A DNA stretch of 64,000 bases from Nocardioides thalensis (lineage in GTDB: Bacteria; Actinomycetota; Actinomycetes; Propionibacteriales; Nocardioidaceae): NCBI RefSeq assembly GCF_013410655.1, contig NZ_JACCFP010000001.1, positions 1,054,001 through 1,118,000 of the forward strand. The letters are read 5' to 3'. Both the position numbers and the translations under genes were made by a program. Positions 16,739 through 26,003 of the stretch are shown here, piece after piece. The notes beneath the pieces are model-generated. The model made no database searches and was not told the DNA's origin. It saw nothing but the letters and a program-made list of their open reading frames with translations. Numbering within the stretch: position 1 is the stretch's first letter; each line of letters begins with the position of its first letter.

Positions 16739-17401
16739 CTAGGCCCGCGCGACTGCGTCGGCTAGTGCCTCGGCGACCGGGGTGTCGCCGCCCACGAGGT
16801 TCCACTGGTGGCCGACGGTGTCGTCGCGGTCGATCACGGCGGCGAGCACCGCCGCCACGTCGGCGCGGGTGATGTCACCACGGGCCACGTCCGGCCCCAG
16901 GGCGACCAGGCCCGTCGCCGGGTCGTCGGTGAGCCGGCCCGGTCGGATGATCGTCCAGTCCAGCCCGCTCCCGCGCAGGGCGATGTCGGAGTCGCGCTTG
17001 GCGGCGACGTACGCCGCCCACACCTCGCCCGCCGCGGGCGACACCGGGTCGTCGACGTTGATCGCCGAGACCTGGACGAAGCGCCGGATCCCGACCTGGC
17101 GGGCGGCATCGATGGACTTCAGCGAGCCCTCGAGGTCGACCGTGCGCTTGCGTTCGATGTTGCCGTCGGGACCGCCGCCGGCGCTGAACACGACGGCGTC
17201 GCAGCCGGCGAACGCCTTCGCGAAGTCGGCCGCGTCCGACCGCTCGATGTCGAGCAGTCGCACCTCCGCGCCGGACGCCTCGAGCGCGGCCCGCTGCTCC
17301 TCCCTGCGCACCAGCGCCACCGGCTGGTGGCCGGCCTCGACGAGCAGGGGGTGCAGCAGCCGGGCGATCTTCCCGCTGCCTCCGACGACGGCGATCCGCA
17401 T
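16739..17401 (-). CDS. NAD(P)-binding SDR-like protein (atypical SDR, NAD(P)H-binding family)
   Basis: 220 residues. The N-terminal Rossmann motif is VVGGSGKIARLLHPLL (GGxGxIA), followed by the acidic LDIERSD after the third strand. The central part has VSAINVDDP, and AAYVAAKRDSDIALRGSGLD provides a Y-x-x-x-K pair. The C-terminal WNLVGGDTPVAEAL is typical of the YwnB/NmrA-like atypical SDR group, which often lack strong catalytic activity. Substrate unknown; a single gene with no operon partner. Confidence 0.85.
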   Translation of the reverse strand: MRIAVVGGSGKIARLLHPLLVEAGHQPVALVRREEQRAALEASGAEVRLLDIERSDAADFAKAFAGCDAVVFSAGGGPDGNIERKRTVDLEGSLKSIDAARQVGIRRFVQVSAINVDDPVSPAAGEVWAAYVAAKRDSDIALRGSGLDWTIIRPGRLTDDPATGLVALGPDVARGDITRADVAAVLAAVIDRDDTVGHQWNLVGGDTPVAEALADAVARA

Positions 17402-17474
17402 GCGCCCAACGTACGGGTCCGCTGTTCATCGTCCGCTCAGTCAGCGGTCACCATCGGCTGGTCGGGTAGCGCCC

Positions 17475-18599
17475 ATGACTCGGTCCATCTCCCCGTACCG
17501 GCGCGCCCTCGTGGCCGCCACCGCCCTGTCCGCCGTCGCCGTCGCGCCGGGCCTCGCCCCGGCGTCCGCCGACCCCGGCACCCCGGCCTCGATCCCGGTC
17601 GAGCAGCTCGAGGAGCCGCTCGTGTTCGCCCACCGCGGAGCCTCCGGCTACCGCCCCGAGCACACGCTGGCGGCGTACGAGCTCGGCGTCGAGCAGGGCG
17701 CCGACTACATCGAGCCCGACCTGGTCTCGACCAAGGACGGCGTCCTCGTCGCCCGCCACGAGAACGAGATCAGCGGCACCACTGACGTCGAGGCGCACCC
17801 CGAGTTCGCCGACCGCAAGAAGACCAAGACCATCGACGGGCGGCAGTTCACCGGCTGGTTCACCGAGGACTTCACGCTCGCCGAGCTGAAGACCCTCCGC
17901 GCCGAGGAGCGGATCCCCGCCGACCGGCCGCAGAACACCCAGTACAACGGGCTCTACGAGGTGCCCACCCTGGAGGAGGTGCTCACGCTCGTCGACGAGC
18001 TCGAGGCCGAGACCGGCCGCACCATCGGCGTCGCTCCAGAGCTCAAGCACTCCACCTACTTCGACTCGATCGGGCTCTCGATGGAGGAGCCGCTCGTCGA
18101 GACGCTCGCCGAGTTCGACCTCGACGAGGCCGACAGCGCCGTCGCGATCCAGTCCTTCGAGGTCACCAACCTCAAGGACCTCAACGGCATGACCGACGCG
18201 CCGCTGGTCCAGCTGCTCGACGGGTCGGGCGGCCCGGCCGACCTCGCGGGCTCCGGCGTGACCTACGAGTCGATGCTCACGAAGAAGGGCATCAAGCGGA
18301 TCTCGAAGTACGCCGACTGGCTCTCGCCGTACAAGCTCTGGGTGATCCCGCGGACCGCCACCGGCGAGCTCGGCGAGCCGACCGGCGTCGTCGCGACCGC
18401 GCACAAGGCCGGCCTGCCCGTCGTCATCTGGACGATGCGCGCCGAGAACAAGAACCTGCCCACCGAGTGCCGCGTCGGCGCCGACCCGATCGCGATCGGT
18501 GACCTGGCCTGCGAGGTCCACGCCTACCTCGACGCGGGCGTGGACGCGTTCTTCACCGACCACCCGGATCTGGGGGTCGCCGCGCGCGACGCGTTCTAG
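17475..18599 (+). CDS. secreted glycerophosphodiester phosphodiesterase
   Basis: 374 residues from ATG 17475. A signal peptide (RRALVAATALSAVAVAPGLA, cleavage near ASA-DPG) precedes a GDPD TIM barrel. It contains the catalytic FAHRGASGYRPEHT (His/Arg), then ADYIEPDLVSTKDGVLVARH (the E-x-D metal pair and second His). A Lys in VAPELKHSTYF and FFTDHPDLG close the barrel. It would hydrolyse glycerophosphodiesters to glycerol-3-phosphate outside the cell. The 60-residue insertion after the HEN motif is usual for the long, secreted GlpQ type. Confidence 0.93.
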   Translation: MTRSISPYRRALVAATALSAVAVAPGLAPASADPGTPASIPVEQLEEPLVFAHRGASGYRPEHTLAAYELGVEQGADYIEPDLVSTKDGVLVARHENEISGTTDVEAHPEFADRKKTKTIDGRQFTGWFTEDFTLAELKTLRAEERIPADRPQNTQYNGLYEVPTLEEVLTLVDELEAETGRTIGVAPELKHSTYFDSIGLSMEEPLVETLAEFDLDEADSAVAIQSFEVTNLKDLNGMTDAPLVQLLDGSGGPADLAGSGVTYESMLTKKGIKRISKYADWLSPYKLWVIPRTATGELGEPTGVVATAHKAGLPVVIWTMRAENKNLPTECRVGADPIAIGDLACEVHAYLDAGVDAFFTDHPDLGVAARDAF

Positions 18600-18613
18600 T
18601 AGAACTGGGACGC

Positions 18614-19993
18614 ATGCGCGTTCTCGGGTTCGTCGTCCTCGTCCTCGCAGCGGCCGGCGGTGCTGTGCTGCCGGTCGGACAGTCGCAGGCCGCAGCGCCG
18701 ACGTCGCTGGTCCTCTCGGCGGACCCGGCGTACGCCGGCAACGACGCCACCCTCGCGATCAGGGTCGTCTCCCAGGGTGACCCGGTGCCCGCGGCACCGG
18801 TCACCCTGGAGCGGCGCCTCGACGGCGCGTGGACCGCGATCGGCACCGTGACGACCGACACCGAGGGGCGTGCCACCCAACCGGTGCTGGTGCGCAAGGA
18901 GCCCGGCAACAACCTCGTGCGGGCGACGTACGCCGGCGACGCCACCCACGACCCGGAGACGACCCGCTACCGGCTGCCGATCCGCAAGCGCAACGGCAAG
19001 GTCACCATCGACGCCCCGCGCGAGTTCGTCGACGAGCGCTCGGCCCGAATCGGCGTCCGGTGGACGACGGGGGAGGGCGAGCCGGTCGCGCGCGGCGTCG
19101 TACGGCTCGAGAAGCGGATCACCCGCGGCGAGTGGAAGCTCGTGGCGAAGCTGCGCACCAATGCCGAGGGCCGCGCCGCGACGCGGGTCTCGCCGCGCGA
19201 GGACTCCCACTGGCGCGCGCGGTCGGTCGGGCTGCCGTGGGTCGAGCGCGACACCAGCCGCACCCACTTCCTCGACAACCTGCCTCCGGGCGTGCCGGTG
19301 AGCCTGCCCGCGGCTGCGCCGTCACCGCGCCGGCACCTGAAGCCGCAGGCCCATGCCCGGGGCCGCGGGCCGAACCCGCAGATCACCCGCATCCCCACCA
19401 AGGTCTGGAACCACATGACCGGCATCACCTGGCACCGCGGCTGCCCGGTGGGCCGCGCCGGCCTGCGGCTGCTGCGCATCAACTACTGGGACTACCAGGG
19501 CTATCGCCGCCGGGGCGAGCTCGTCGCGGCGGCGAGCGTCGTCGGCCAGATGTCGCGTGCGCTGGCGGCGATGTACCGCGAGAAGCTGCCGCTGCGCTCG
19601 ATGTACCGCGTCGACCACTTCGGGTGGTCCTCCCGCGTGCGCGGCGGCGACGACTACGCGTCGATGAACGCGGGCAACACCTCCGCGTTCAACTGCCGCG
19701 ACGTGGTCGGTCGGCCCGGCGTACGGTCCCCGCACTCCTACGGGCGCTCGCTCGACGTCAACACCTGGGAGAACCCCTACCGCTCGGCGCAGGGCCTCGT
19801 GCCCAACACGTGGTGGCAGTCCCACTCGCACCCGCGGGTGGCCTGGCGGTCACGCTCGCACGCGGTGGTGCGGATCATGACCAACCACGGCCTGCGCTGG
19901 ACCTACGGCCTCGGCGACACCCAGCACTTCGACGCCGTACCGCCCGGCGGACGCCTGATCCGCGTGCCGGGCTGCACGCAGCACTGCGACTGA
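18614..19993 (+). CDS. secreted M15-type peptidase with N-terminal Ig-like repeats
   Basis: 459 residues from ATG 18614, 14 bp after the GDPD stop. A signal peptide (RVLGFVVLVLAAAGGAVL) is followed by two Ig/Big-like beta domains (about 30-120 and 125-210; compare VTLERRLDGAWTAIG and VRLEKRITRGEWKLVA), a Pro/Arg linker and a C-terminal M15-like domain. The zinc-site pattern is SPHSYGRSLDVNTW (His ~374, Asp ~381) and DTQHFDA (His ~437). It would cleave D-Ala-containing peptidoglycan peptides; the Ig-like part may bind the cell wall. Confidence 0.85.
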   Translation: MRVLGFVVLVLAAAGGAVLPVGQSQAAAPTSLVLSADPAYAGNDATLAIRVVSQGDPVPAAPVTLERRLDGAWTAIGTVTTDTEGRATQPVLVRKEPGNNLVRATYAGDATHDPETTRYRLPIRKRNGKVTIDAPREFVDERSARIGVRWTTGEGEPVARGVVRLEKRITRGEWKLVAKLRTNAEGRAATRVSPREDSHWRARSVGLPWVERDTSRTHFLDNLPPGVPVSLPAAAPSPRRHLKPQAHARGRGPNPQITRIPTKVWNHMTGITWHRGCPVGRAGLRLLRINYWDYQGYRRRGELVAAASVVGQMSRALAAMYREKLPLRSMYRVDHFGWSSRVRGGDDYASMNAGNTSAFNCRDVVGRPGVRSPHSYGRSLDVNTWENPYRSAQGLVPNTWWQSHSHPRVAWRSRSHAVVRIMTNHGLRWTYGLGDTQHFDAVPPGGRLIRVPGCTQHCD

Positions 19994-20009
19994 CCAACGA
20001 CCGCGTCGG

Positions 20010-20015
20010 TACCGT
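20010..20015 (+). promoter_or_regulatory. putative -10 of HIT gene (leaderless type)
   Basis: TACCGT, 7 nt before the ATG at 20023. Confidence 0.35.
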
Positions 20016-20022
20016 TCGGGCC

Positions 20023-20436
20023 ATGGCGGAGTGCGTGTTCTGCTCGATCGTCGCCGGGGCGACGCCGGCCGACGTGGTGCTCGAGGAGGACGACCTGGTC
20101 GCCTTCCTCGACACCCGGCCCGTGTTCAAGGGGCACGTGCTGCTGGTGCCGCGCGACCACGTCGTGACGCTGCCCGACCTCCCGGCCGGGCTGCGGGACG
20201 GGTTCCTCGCGGCCGCCCAGCGACTGGCGACGGCGATGGTCGACGGCCTCGGGGCGCAGGGCAGCTTCGTCGCGATCAACAACGTGGTGAGCCAGTCGGT
20301 GCCCCATCTGCACCTGCACGTGGTGCCCCGCACCAAGGGCGACGGGCTCCGCGGCTTCTTCTGGCCGCGCACCAAGTACGCCGCCGGCGAGCCCGCCGAC
20401 TACGCGGCGCGCCTGCGGAAAGCGCTCACGCGGTGA
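20023..20436 (+). CDS. HIT-family nucleotide hydrolase
   Basis: 137 residues. An N-terminal Cys pair, ECVFCSIVAG, is followed by the HIT fold with the histidine triad VPHLHLHVVP near residue 95. HIT proteins hydrolyse nucleotide phosphoramidates or dinucleotide polyphosphates. It converges on, and overlaps by 11 bp, the DUF1501 gene. Confidence 0.92.
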   Translation: MAECVFCSIVAGATPADVVLEEDDLVAFLDTRPVFKGHVLLVPRDHVVTLPDLPAGLRDGFLAAAQRLATAMVDGLGAQGSFVAINNVVSQSVPHLHLHVVPRTKGDGLRGFFWPRTKYAAGEPADYAARLRKALTR

Positions 20437-21673
20437 CGACCCCGATCGGCTCCGGCGCGAAGCCGGGGAACACCTCGGCGACCGACCGCCCCGTCCGCTT
20501 CGTGACGACCTCGGCGAGCACGCTTCGGTAGTCGGTGGTGACTGTCAGGTCGCCGTCGCCGCCGAGCGTGAGACCGGGCCAGGTGCCGTAGTACTGCCCG
20601 CCGCGCACGCCGGCTCCGGCCAGCAGCATTACGTTGCCCCAGCCGTGGTCGAGCCCCTGGGCGGAGTTCTCGACGGTGCGGCGGCCGAACTCGCTGATCG
20701 TCAGGAGGGTGACCTTGTCGCCGAGCGCGCCGAGGTCGGTGAAGAACGCGGCGACGCACTCGGCCAGGTCCTTGTTGTTGTCGTACATCCAGCCGGAGTC
20801 GGGCCGGCCGAGACCGACGTGCATGTCCCAGTCGCCGTGGTCGACGGTGAAGACCTGCGCCCCGACGTCGCCGCGCACGACCCGGGCGACGTCGGCCAGG
20901 GCGCGGCCCAGGTCGCTGTCGGGGTAGGCGTCGGTGTGGTCGGCGGCCTGCCGGGCGGGCTGGAACGCACGCACCGTGTCGATCGCGGCTCGCATGGCGC
21001 CGCCCATCTCGGTGTCGTTCCCGCGCCATGCCTTGCGCAGCGACGCGAGTCGCGGGTCGGAGGGGTCGAGCGTCTGCGCGCCCGCGACACCGACCTCGTC
21101 GACCCTCGACAGGGCGAGCACCGGCTGGGCGCCGTACAACGAGGTCGGCAGGGACCCCACGGCGACGCCCTCCAGTGCCGTGCCCCGGCCGTCGGTCCCG
21201 AGCAGCCGGTTGAGCCAGCCGCTGCGGGTCGCCGAGCCGGGCGCGGCGTCCTCCACCTGCTCCATGGCCGAGAAGTGCGACCGGTTGGCGACCGGCAGCC
21301 CGGTGGCGTGCACCGCCGCGAGCCGGCCCGAGGTCCACAACGGTTGCAGCGCGCCGAGGGCGGGGTGAAGGCCGAACATCGCATCCTTGGCCACCAGCCG
21401 GTCGGCGGGTACGGCGAGCCGCGGGCGGGCCTGGTAGTAGACCGGGTCGCCGTGCGGCACCACCATCGACAGCCCGTCGGCCGCGCCGCGCAGCGACAGC
21501 ACCACCAGGCACCAGTCGTCGCCGGGCGCCGCGAGCGACGGCGCGCGGGTGACGACCGTCGAGCCGAACACCGCCGCGGCGCCACCGGCCGCGACCGCGC
21601 CGCGCAGCAGCCCGCGCCTGCTCAGCCGGGCGAGCTCGTCGCAACCGCAGTCGTCCATCGGGGTGCCCTTCAT
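20426..21673 (-). CDS. DUF1501 protein with Tat signal
   Basis: 415 residues from the ATG that overlaps the DUF1800 stop (ATGA). A Tat signal is present, LSRRGLLRGAVAAGGAAAVF, with twin Arg, before the DUF1501 domain. That domain belongs to the alkaline-phosphatase/sulfatase-like superfamily (LVVLSLRGAADGLSMVVPHG at the start; TVDHGDWDMH and EFGRRTVENSAQGLDHGWGN with His/Asp candidates for metal binding). It probably acts as a folded exported protein with its operon partner. The substrate is unknown for the whole family. Confidence 0.9.
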   Translation of the reverse strand: MKGTPMDDCGCDELARLSRRGLLRGAVAAGGAAAVFGSTVVTRAPSLAAPGDDWCLVVLSLRGAADGLSMVVPHGDPVYYQARPRLAVPADRLVAKDAMFGLHPALGALQPLWTSGRLAAVHATGLPVANRSHFSAMEQVEDAAPGSATRSGWLNRLLGTDGRGTALEGVAVGSLPTSLYGAQPVLALSRVDEVGVAGAQTLDPSDPRLASLRKAWRGNDTEMGGAMRAAIDTVRAFQPARQAADHTDAYPDSDLGRALADVARVVRGDVGAQVFTVDHGDWDMHVGLGRPDSGWMYDNNKDLAECVAAFFTDLGALGDKVTLLTISEFGRRTVENSAQGLDHGWGNVMLLAGAGVRGGQYYGTWPGLTLGGDGDLTVTTDYRSVLAEVVTKRTGRSVAEVFPGFAPEPIGVVTA

Positions 21674-23103
21674 CGGAAGTAGTGCTCGGGGGAGTCGAGG
21701 AGCGCGGTCAGCAGGGTGCCCATCTCCCACTGCACCAGCGGGTGGTCGTCGTCGCGGATCACCTCGGTCCCGGGCAGGTCGACGGCGAGGCAGGCCGCAG
21801 CGACGAGGGCCGAGGTGGCCGGGCGGCCGAGCAGCCGCCGGCACACCTCGTCGACGAGCTTGTCGAGCCGGATCGGGTAGCGCGGGACCCACGAGCGCAG
21901 CGACGGATAGCTGATCTGGTGGTCCTCCGACGGCCACCACTGGTTGGCCACCGTGCGGTGGAAGTCGGCCGCGGCCAGGGCGCGCAGCGTGGTCGCCCAC
22001 GGCGTGCCGGTGAGCGGCAGCCCGTCAGGTCGCGGCCAGCTGCCGAGCTGGGAGCCGAGGAGCCCGGTCTGCCAGAGGAGCGACCGGGTCGCGGCGTCGT
22101 CGTCGGCGGGACGCTCGAGCCGGGCGCCCAGGGCGCGGTAGGTCGCGACCACGTCCTCCTCGGGGTCGCGGAGCTTGAGACCGGCCGACGCCGCGAACTC
22201 GGGCGAGGCGATCAGCTCGCGCAGCACCGGCTTGATCGCGGTGTCGTGCTCGAGGTAGGTGCGCGCCAGCCGGCGTACGAGCGCGGCGGGCGGGTCGTCG
22301 CGCACGAACTTGGTGACCAGCTTGCGGGCGAGGTGCCGGGCGGTGTCGGGGTGCCGGGCGAGGTGCCGGAGCAGCGCGTGGGTGACGGCCCGGCCGTCGG
22401 GGTCGGCGTTGGCGTGGTGGAAGTCGCCGACCCGGACCGGCCCGACGTGGTGGACCTCGTGCTCGTAGAACGGCTCCCAGGTGTCCCACATGTCGACCCG
22501 CCACCCGGTGAGGATCTTCGCGGCGTCCTTGACGTCGGCCTCGGTGTGGTTGCCGACGCCGACGGTGAACAGCTCGAGCAGCTCGCGGCCGAGGTTCTCG
22601 TTGGGGGCGGCCTTGGTCGAGCGGACGCCGTCGAGCCAGATCAGCATCGCCGGGTGCGTGATCGCCTCGACGAGGAGCTCGTCGAACCGGCCGAGGGCGT
22701 GCCGCCGGATGAGCGAGCCGTAGTCCATCCGCCACACCCAACCGTCGCTGTCGTAGGGGACGTGGAGGTGGTTCTCCCAGAACGCGGTCATCACCTCGTA
22801 GACCTGGCGGCGCGAGTGGATGCGGCGGGTCAGCACCCAGCCGGCGTAGTCCGCGGTGACCTGCCAGCCTGGCCGGACGCCCGTGATCTGGCGCTGCCAC
22901 AGGTCCTGCGGAGCGCGGTCGAGGTCGGGCCACCAGGCACGGGTGGCGGTGGCCTCGGTGTCGGCGACCTTCCAGGGGCGCAGCTGCTGCTCGAACCACG
23001 CGGTGCGCCCGAGGCGCCGTACGTCGCGGGTGAGCGCGGGCGTGCAGCCGAATGTGAACCGGGACACCAGGTGCCGGTCGACGGGGTTGAGGATGGCAGT
23101 CAC
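21670..23103 (-). CDS. DUF1800 family protein
   Basis: 477 residues from GTG 23103, with AGGA eight bases upstream; the longer frame to 23190 gives an unlikely leader. Family hallmarks: DRHLVSRFTFGCTPALTRDV at the start, MTAFWENHLHVPYDSDGWVW, NENLGRELLELFTVGVGNHT and ILTGWRVDM. DUF1800 and DUF1501 genes are paired in many bacteria, but no reaction is established. No clear signal peptide is seen, unlike its Tat-exported partner. Confidence 0.9.
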   Translation of the reverse strand: MTAILNPVDRHLVSRFTFGCTPALTRDVRRLGRTAWFEQQLRPWKVADTEATATRAWWPDLDRAPQDLWQRQITGVRPGWQVTADYAGWVLTRRIHSRRQVYEVMTAFWENHLHVPYDSDGWVWRMDYGSLIRRHALGRFDELLVEAITHPAMLIWLDGVRSTKAAPNENLGRELLELFTVGVGNHTEADVKDAAKILTGWRVDMWDTWEPFYEHEVHHVGPVRVGDFHHANADPDGRAVTHALLRHLARHPDTARHLARKLVTKFVRDDPPAALVRRLARTYLEHDTAIKPVLRELIASPEFAASAGLKLRDPEEDVVATYRALGARLERPADDDAATRSLLWQTGLLGSQLGSWPRPDGLPLTGTPWATTLRALAAADFHRTVANQWWPSEDHQISYPSLRSWVPRYPIRLDKLVDEVCRRLLGRPATSALVAAACLAVDLPGTEVIRDDDHPLVQWEMGTLLTALLDSPEHYFR

Positions 23104-23204
23104 GTTGACGTCCTGTTCGGCCGGCTGCGCCCGGACCTGCGTGATTCGACCACGATAAGTGGCTCTAGGCTCGGGGCCGCACTCCCACACCGAGAGGATC
23201 AGTC

Positions 23205-23975
23205 ATGGGTCGTTTCGACGGACGCGTCGCCGTGGTCACCGGCGCCGCCCGCGGCATCGGTTTCGGCACCGCCACCAAGCTCGCCGAGGAGGGCGCGTCG
23301 GTCGCGATCATCGACCTCGACGAGGCCGCCGCCGCCGAGGCCGCCGCCAAGCTCCCGGTCGTCGACGGCGCGAAGGCCGTGGGCATCGGATGCAACGTCG
23401 CCGACCGCGCGTCGGTCGAGGCCGCGATCGAGCGCACGGTCGCCGAGCTGGGCGGCATCCACATCCTCGTCAACAACGCGGGCGTGACCCGTGACAACCT
23501 GCTCTTCAAGATGACCGACCAGGACTGGGACATGGTCATGGACGTGCACCTCAAGGGCGCCTTCCTCATGTCGCAGACCGCCCAGAAGCACTTCGTCGCC
23601 CAGAAGTACGGCAAGATCGTCAACACCTCCAGCATCTCTGCGCTGGGCAACCGCGGCCAGGCCAACTACTCCGCGGCGAAGATGGGCCTCCAGGGCTTCA
23701 CCCGCACCCTCGGCATCGAGCTCGGCCCGTTCGGGATCAACGTCAACGCCGTCGCGCCCGGCTTCATCGCCACCGAGATGACCGACGCCACCGCGGCCCG
23801 GCTGAAGATGGACGTGGAGGAGTTCCGCCGGCTCAACGCCGAGGCCAACCCGGTCAAGCGGGTCGGCCACCCGGAGGACATCGCCGCCGCCGTCTGCTTC
23901 CTCGCCAGCGACGAGGCGTCGTACATCACCGGCCAGACCCTCTACGTCGACGGTGGCATTTCTCTCGGCACCTGA
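23205..23975 (+). CDS. SDR-family oxidoreductase, FabG/PhaB-like
   Basis: 256 residues, classical SDR: TGAARGIGFGTA cofactor loop, IDLDEAAA after strand two (Asp suggests NAD preference), NNAG, catalytic Ser of NTSSISALGNRGQ and YSAAK, and C-terminal YITGQTLYVDGGISLG. It resembles 3-oxoacyl-ACP or acetoacetyl-CoA reductases. There is no fatty-acid synthesis gene next to it, so the substrate stays open. The start follows GAGAGGATC, and it is divergent from the DUF1800 operon. Confidence 0.88.
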   Translation: MGRFDGRVAVVTGAARGIGFGTATKLAEEGASVAIIDLDEAAAAEAAAKLPVVDGAKAVGIGCNVADRASVEAAIERTVAELGGIHILVNNAGVTRDNLLFKMTDQDWDMVMDVHLKGAFLMSQTAQKHFVAQKYGKIVNTSSISALGNRGQANYSAAKMGLQGFTRTLGIELGPFGINVNAVAPGFIATEMTDATAARLKMDVEEFRRLNAEANPVKRVGHPEDIAAAVCFLASDEASYITGQTLYVDGGISLGT

Positions 23976-24065
23976 CACGTGGTGGACGGGGTCCCACACG
24001 TCCTCAGGCCGGGCTGCGATACTCGAAGTCGACCAGATTGCTCGACAACGACTCGGAGTTCATTC

Positions 24066-25091
24066 GTGCGCACCACCCACCGTCGTTCGTTCCGCGTGAC
24101 TGCCGGCGCCTTCGCCGGCCTCACCGTCCTGAGCCTGGGCCTCGCCGCCTGCGGGGGCGAGGAGGAGCCAGGAGCCGACCCCCAGGAGGCGGTCGACGCT
24201 CCCGAGGCCGAGGAGCCGGCCACCTGGCCGCTCACCGGCCTCCCCGCCGACGAGGGCGCCGAGCAGGACCACCCGGTGCTCGTCGTCAAGATGGACAACA
24301 CCGAGGCCAGCGCGCCGCAGGAGGGCCTCGGCAGCGCCGACCTGGTCGTGGAGGAGCTCGTCGAGGGCGGCATCACCCGCCTCGCCGCGTTCTACTATTC
24401 CGACATCCCCGGCGTCGTCGGCCCGGTGCGCTCGGTGCGCGCCAGCGACATCGGCATCGTCTCGCCGGCCGACGGCACGCTCGTCACGTCCGGCGGCGCC
24501 CAGGTGACCCTCGGGCGGCTGAAGGAGGCCGGCATCCCGCTGGTCAGCGAGGGCTCGGAAGGCTTCCGCCGCGACGACACCCGCAGCGCCCCCTACAACC
24601 TGTTCGCCGACCTCTCCGCGGTCGCGAAGGCCCAGGCCGGCGAGGCCGCCCGTCCCGACGACTACCTGCCGTGGGGCACGGCCGCGGACCTGCCGAAGGG
24701 CAAGCCGGCCACCAGCCTGACCGCCGACTTCGGCTCGCACGCGACCAACTGGACGTTCGAGAACGGCACCTACGTCAACCAGAACACCTACGCCGCCGAG
24801 GGCGAGGAGTTCCCGGCCGACTCCGTGCTCGTGCTGCGGGTCGACGTCGGCGACGCCGGCTACCTCGACCCCGCCGGCAACCCCGTGCCCGAGACGCTGT
24901 TCGAGGGCGAGGGCCAGGCGCAGCTGTTCCACGACGGCAAGGTCGTCGAGGGCACCTGGACCAAGGACGGCCTGGAGGACGCGATCTCGCTCTCGACGCG
25001 CGACGGCGAGCTGACCGTGCCCGCGGGCCGGGTCTGGATCGAGCTGGTGCCGGTCGACGCCAAGAACGGCTCGGTCACCTACCAGAAGTAG
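24066..25091 (+). CDS. DUF3048 (YerB-type) lipoprotein
   Basis: 341 residues from GTG 24066. A lipoprotein signal, AGLTVLSLGLAACGGEEEPG, has its lipobox Cys at about residue 25. An acidic linker leads to the DUF3048 N domain (HPVLVVKMDNTEASAPQEGL; ADLVVEELVEGGITRLAAFY; GPVRSVRASDIGIVSP) and C domain (LVLRVDVG onward, ending GRVWIELVP). It should sit on the outer face of the membrane; function unknown. The 3' end overlaps the TetR gene on the other strand by 17 bp. Confidence 0.9.
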   Translation: MRTTHRRSFRVTAGAFAGLTVLSLGLAACGGEEEPGADPQEAVDAPEAEEPATWPLTGLPADEGAEQDHPVLVVKMDNTEASAPQEGLGSADLVVEELVEGGITRLAAFYYSDIPGVVGPVRSVRASDIGIVSPADGTLVTSGGAQVTLGRLKEAGIPLVSEGSEGFRRDDTRSAPYNLFADLSAVAKAQAGEAARPDDYLPWGTAADLPKGKPATSLTADFGSHATNWTFENGTYVNQNTYAAEGEEFPADSVLVLRVDVGDAGYLDPAGNPVPETLFEGEGQAQLFHDGKVVEGTWTKDGLEDAISLSTRDGELTVPAGRVWIELVPVDAKNGSVTYQK

Positions 25092-25827
25092 GCGGCTCCT
25101 CCTCCACGTCGGGGTCCGGGAGCTCGATCTCGCCCGTCAGGAACGCGTTGGGCACCGCGACCCCGGTCTCGACCAGGGCCTGGACCCCGGCGAGGAGGAA
25201 GCCGATCGCGTTCTCGACGCGCTCGGCCGCGGCCGCCGGGTCGTCGGACGTGGCGACCGACTCGCCTGCGGAGGACATCGCCCCAAAGAAGATCCGGGCG
25301 AACGTCTGGAGCATCTGCTCGTCGAGCGCCCAGTCGCCCGCCTCGAGCACCGAGCGGACGATGTCGAGCACGTTGGCGAACGTCGAGCGCTCCTCCTGCT
25401 CCCGGAAGCGCTCGTAGCCGAGCACCGCCGGGCCCTCCTGGATGACGATCCGGCGGTAGCGCGGCTCCTGGACGACCTCGAGGAACGACCGCAGGCCCGC
25501 GATCGCCTTCTGCCACGGGTCCTTGGAGCCGCGCAGCGCCTTCTGGATGCGCTTGGCGGCGTCGCTCTCCACGCGCTCGAAGACCGCCTCGAACAGCGCC
25601 TGCTTGCCGGAGAAGTGGTGGTAGAGCGCGCCCTTGGTGACCCGGGCGCCGGCGACGATCGCGTCGAGGGACGCGGCGGCGTACCCGTGCTCGGTGAAGA
25701 GCTCCTCGGCGACGTCGGTCAGCGCACGCTTGGTGGAGGCGGTGTAGGCGGCCCGTCGGGTGGCGCCGGAGACGCTCGGCACCTTGGGCACCTTGGGGAC
25801 CAGTTTCGAGACCGACGCCTTCGCCAC
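25075..25827 (-). CDS. TetR-family transcriptional regulator
   Basis: 250 residues from GTG 25827; GTG 25854 and ATG 25851 are also in frame. TTATGCT nine bases upstream could be a -10 for a leaderless message. A Lys/Pro-rich leader precedes the HTH (LTDVAEELFTEHGYAAASLD and ARVTKGALYHHFSGKQALFE). The ligand domain resembles the TetR_C_33/AcrR-like class (YRRIVIQEGPAVLGYERF). A 26-bp palindrome 78 bp upstream is a candidate operator shared with the divergent gene at 26004. Confidence 0.9.
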   Translation of the reverse strand: MAKASVSKLVPKVPKVPSVSGATRRAAYTASTKRALTDVAEELFTEHGYAAASLDAIVAGARVTKGALYHHFSGKQALFEAVFERVESDAAKRIQKALRGSKDPWQKAIAGLRSFLEVVQEPRYRRIVIQEGPAVLGYERFREQEERSTFANVLDIVRSVLEAGDWALDEQMLQTFARIFFGAMSSAGESVATSDDPAAAAERVENAIGFLLAGVQALVETGVAVPNAFLTGEIELPDPDVEEEPPTSGR

Positions 25828-25904
25828 GCCGCCAGCATAAGTGGCGGTCATCACGTGGGCGGGATCACCATGTCGCAGGGTTTGGCGTACCGAGGGTCTG
25901 GCCC

Positions 25905-25930
25905 ATACTCGAAGTACGTACTCGCGGTAT
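25905..25930. promoter_or_regulatory. candidate TetR operator, 26-bp palindrome
   Basis: ATAC-N4-AGTACGTACT-N4-GTAT, a perfect dyad in core and outer arms, between the TetR gene and the divergent gene at 26004. Length and symmetry suit a TetR dimer pair. Confidence 0.6.
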
Positions 25931-26003
25931 GTCGGATGCTCCGGGAATGGCCCGGTATCCCACTCGGGTGGACCGACGGCCGCTCCACGAGAAGGAGCTG
26001 ACC

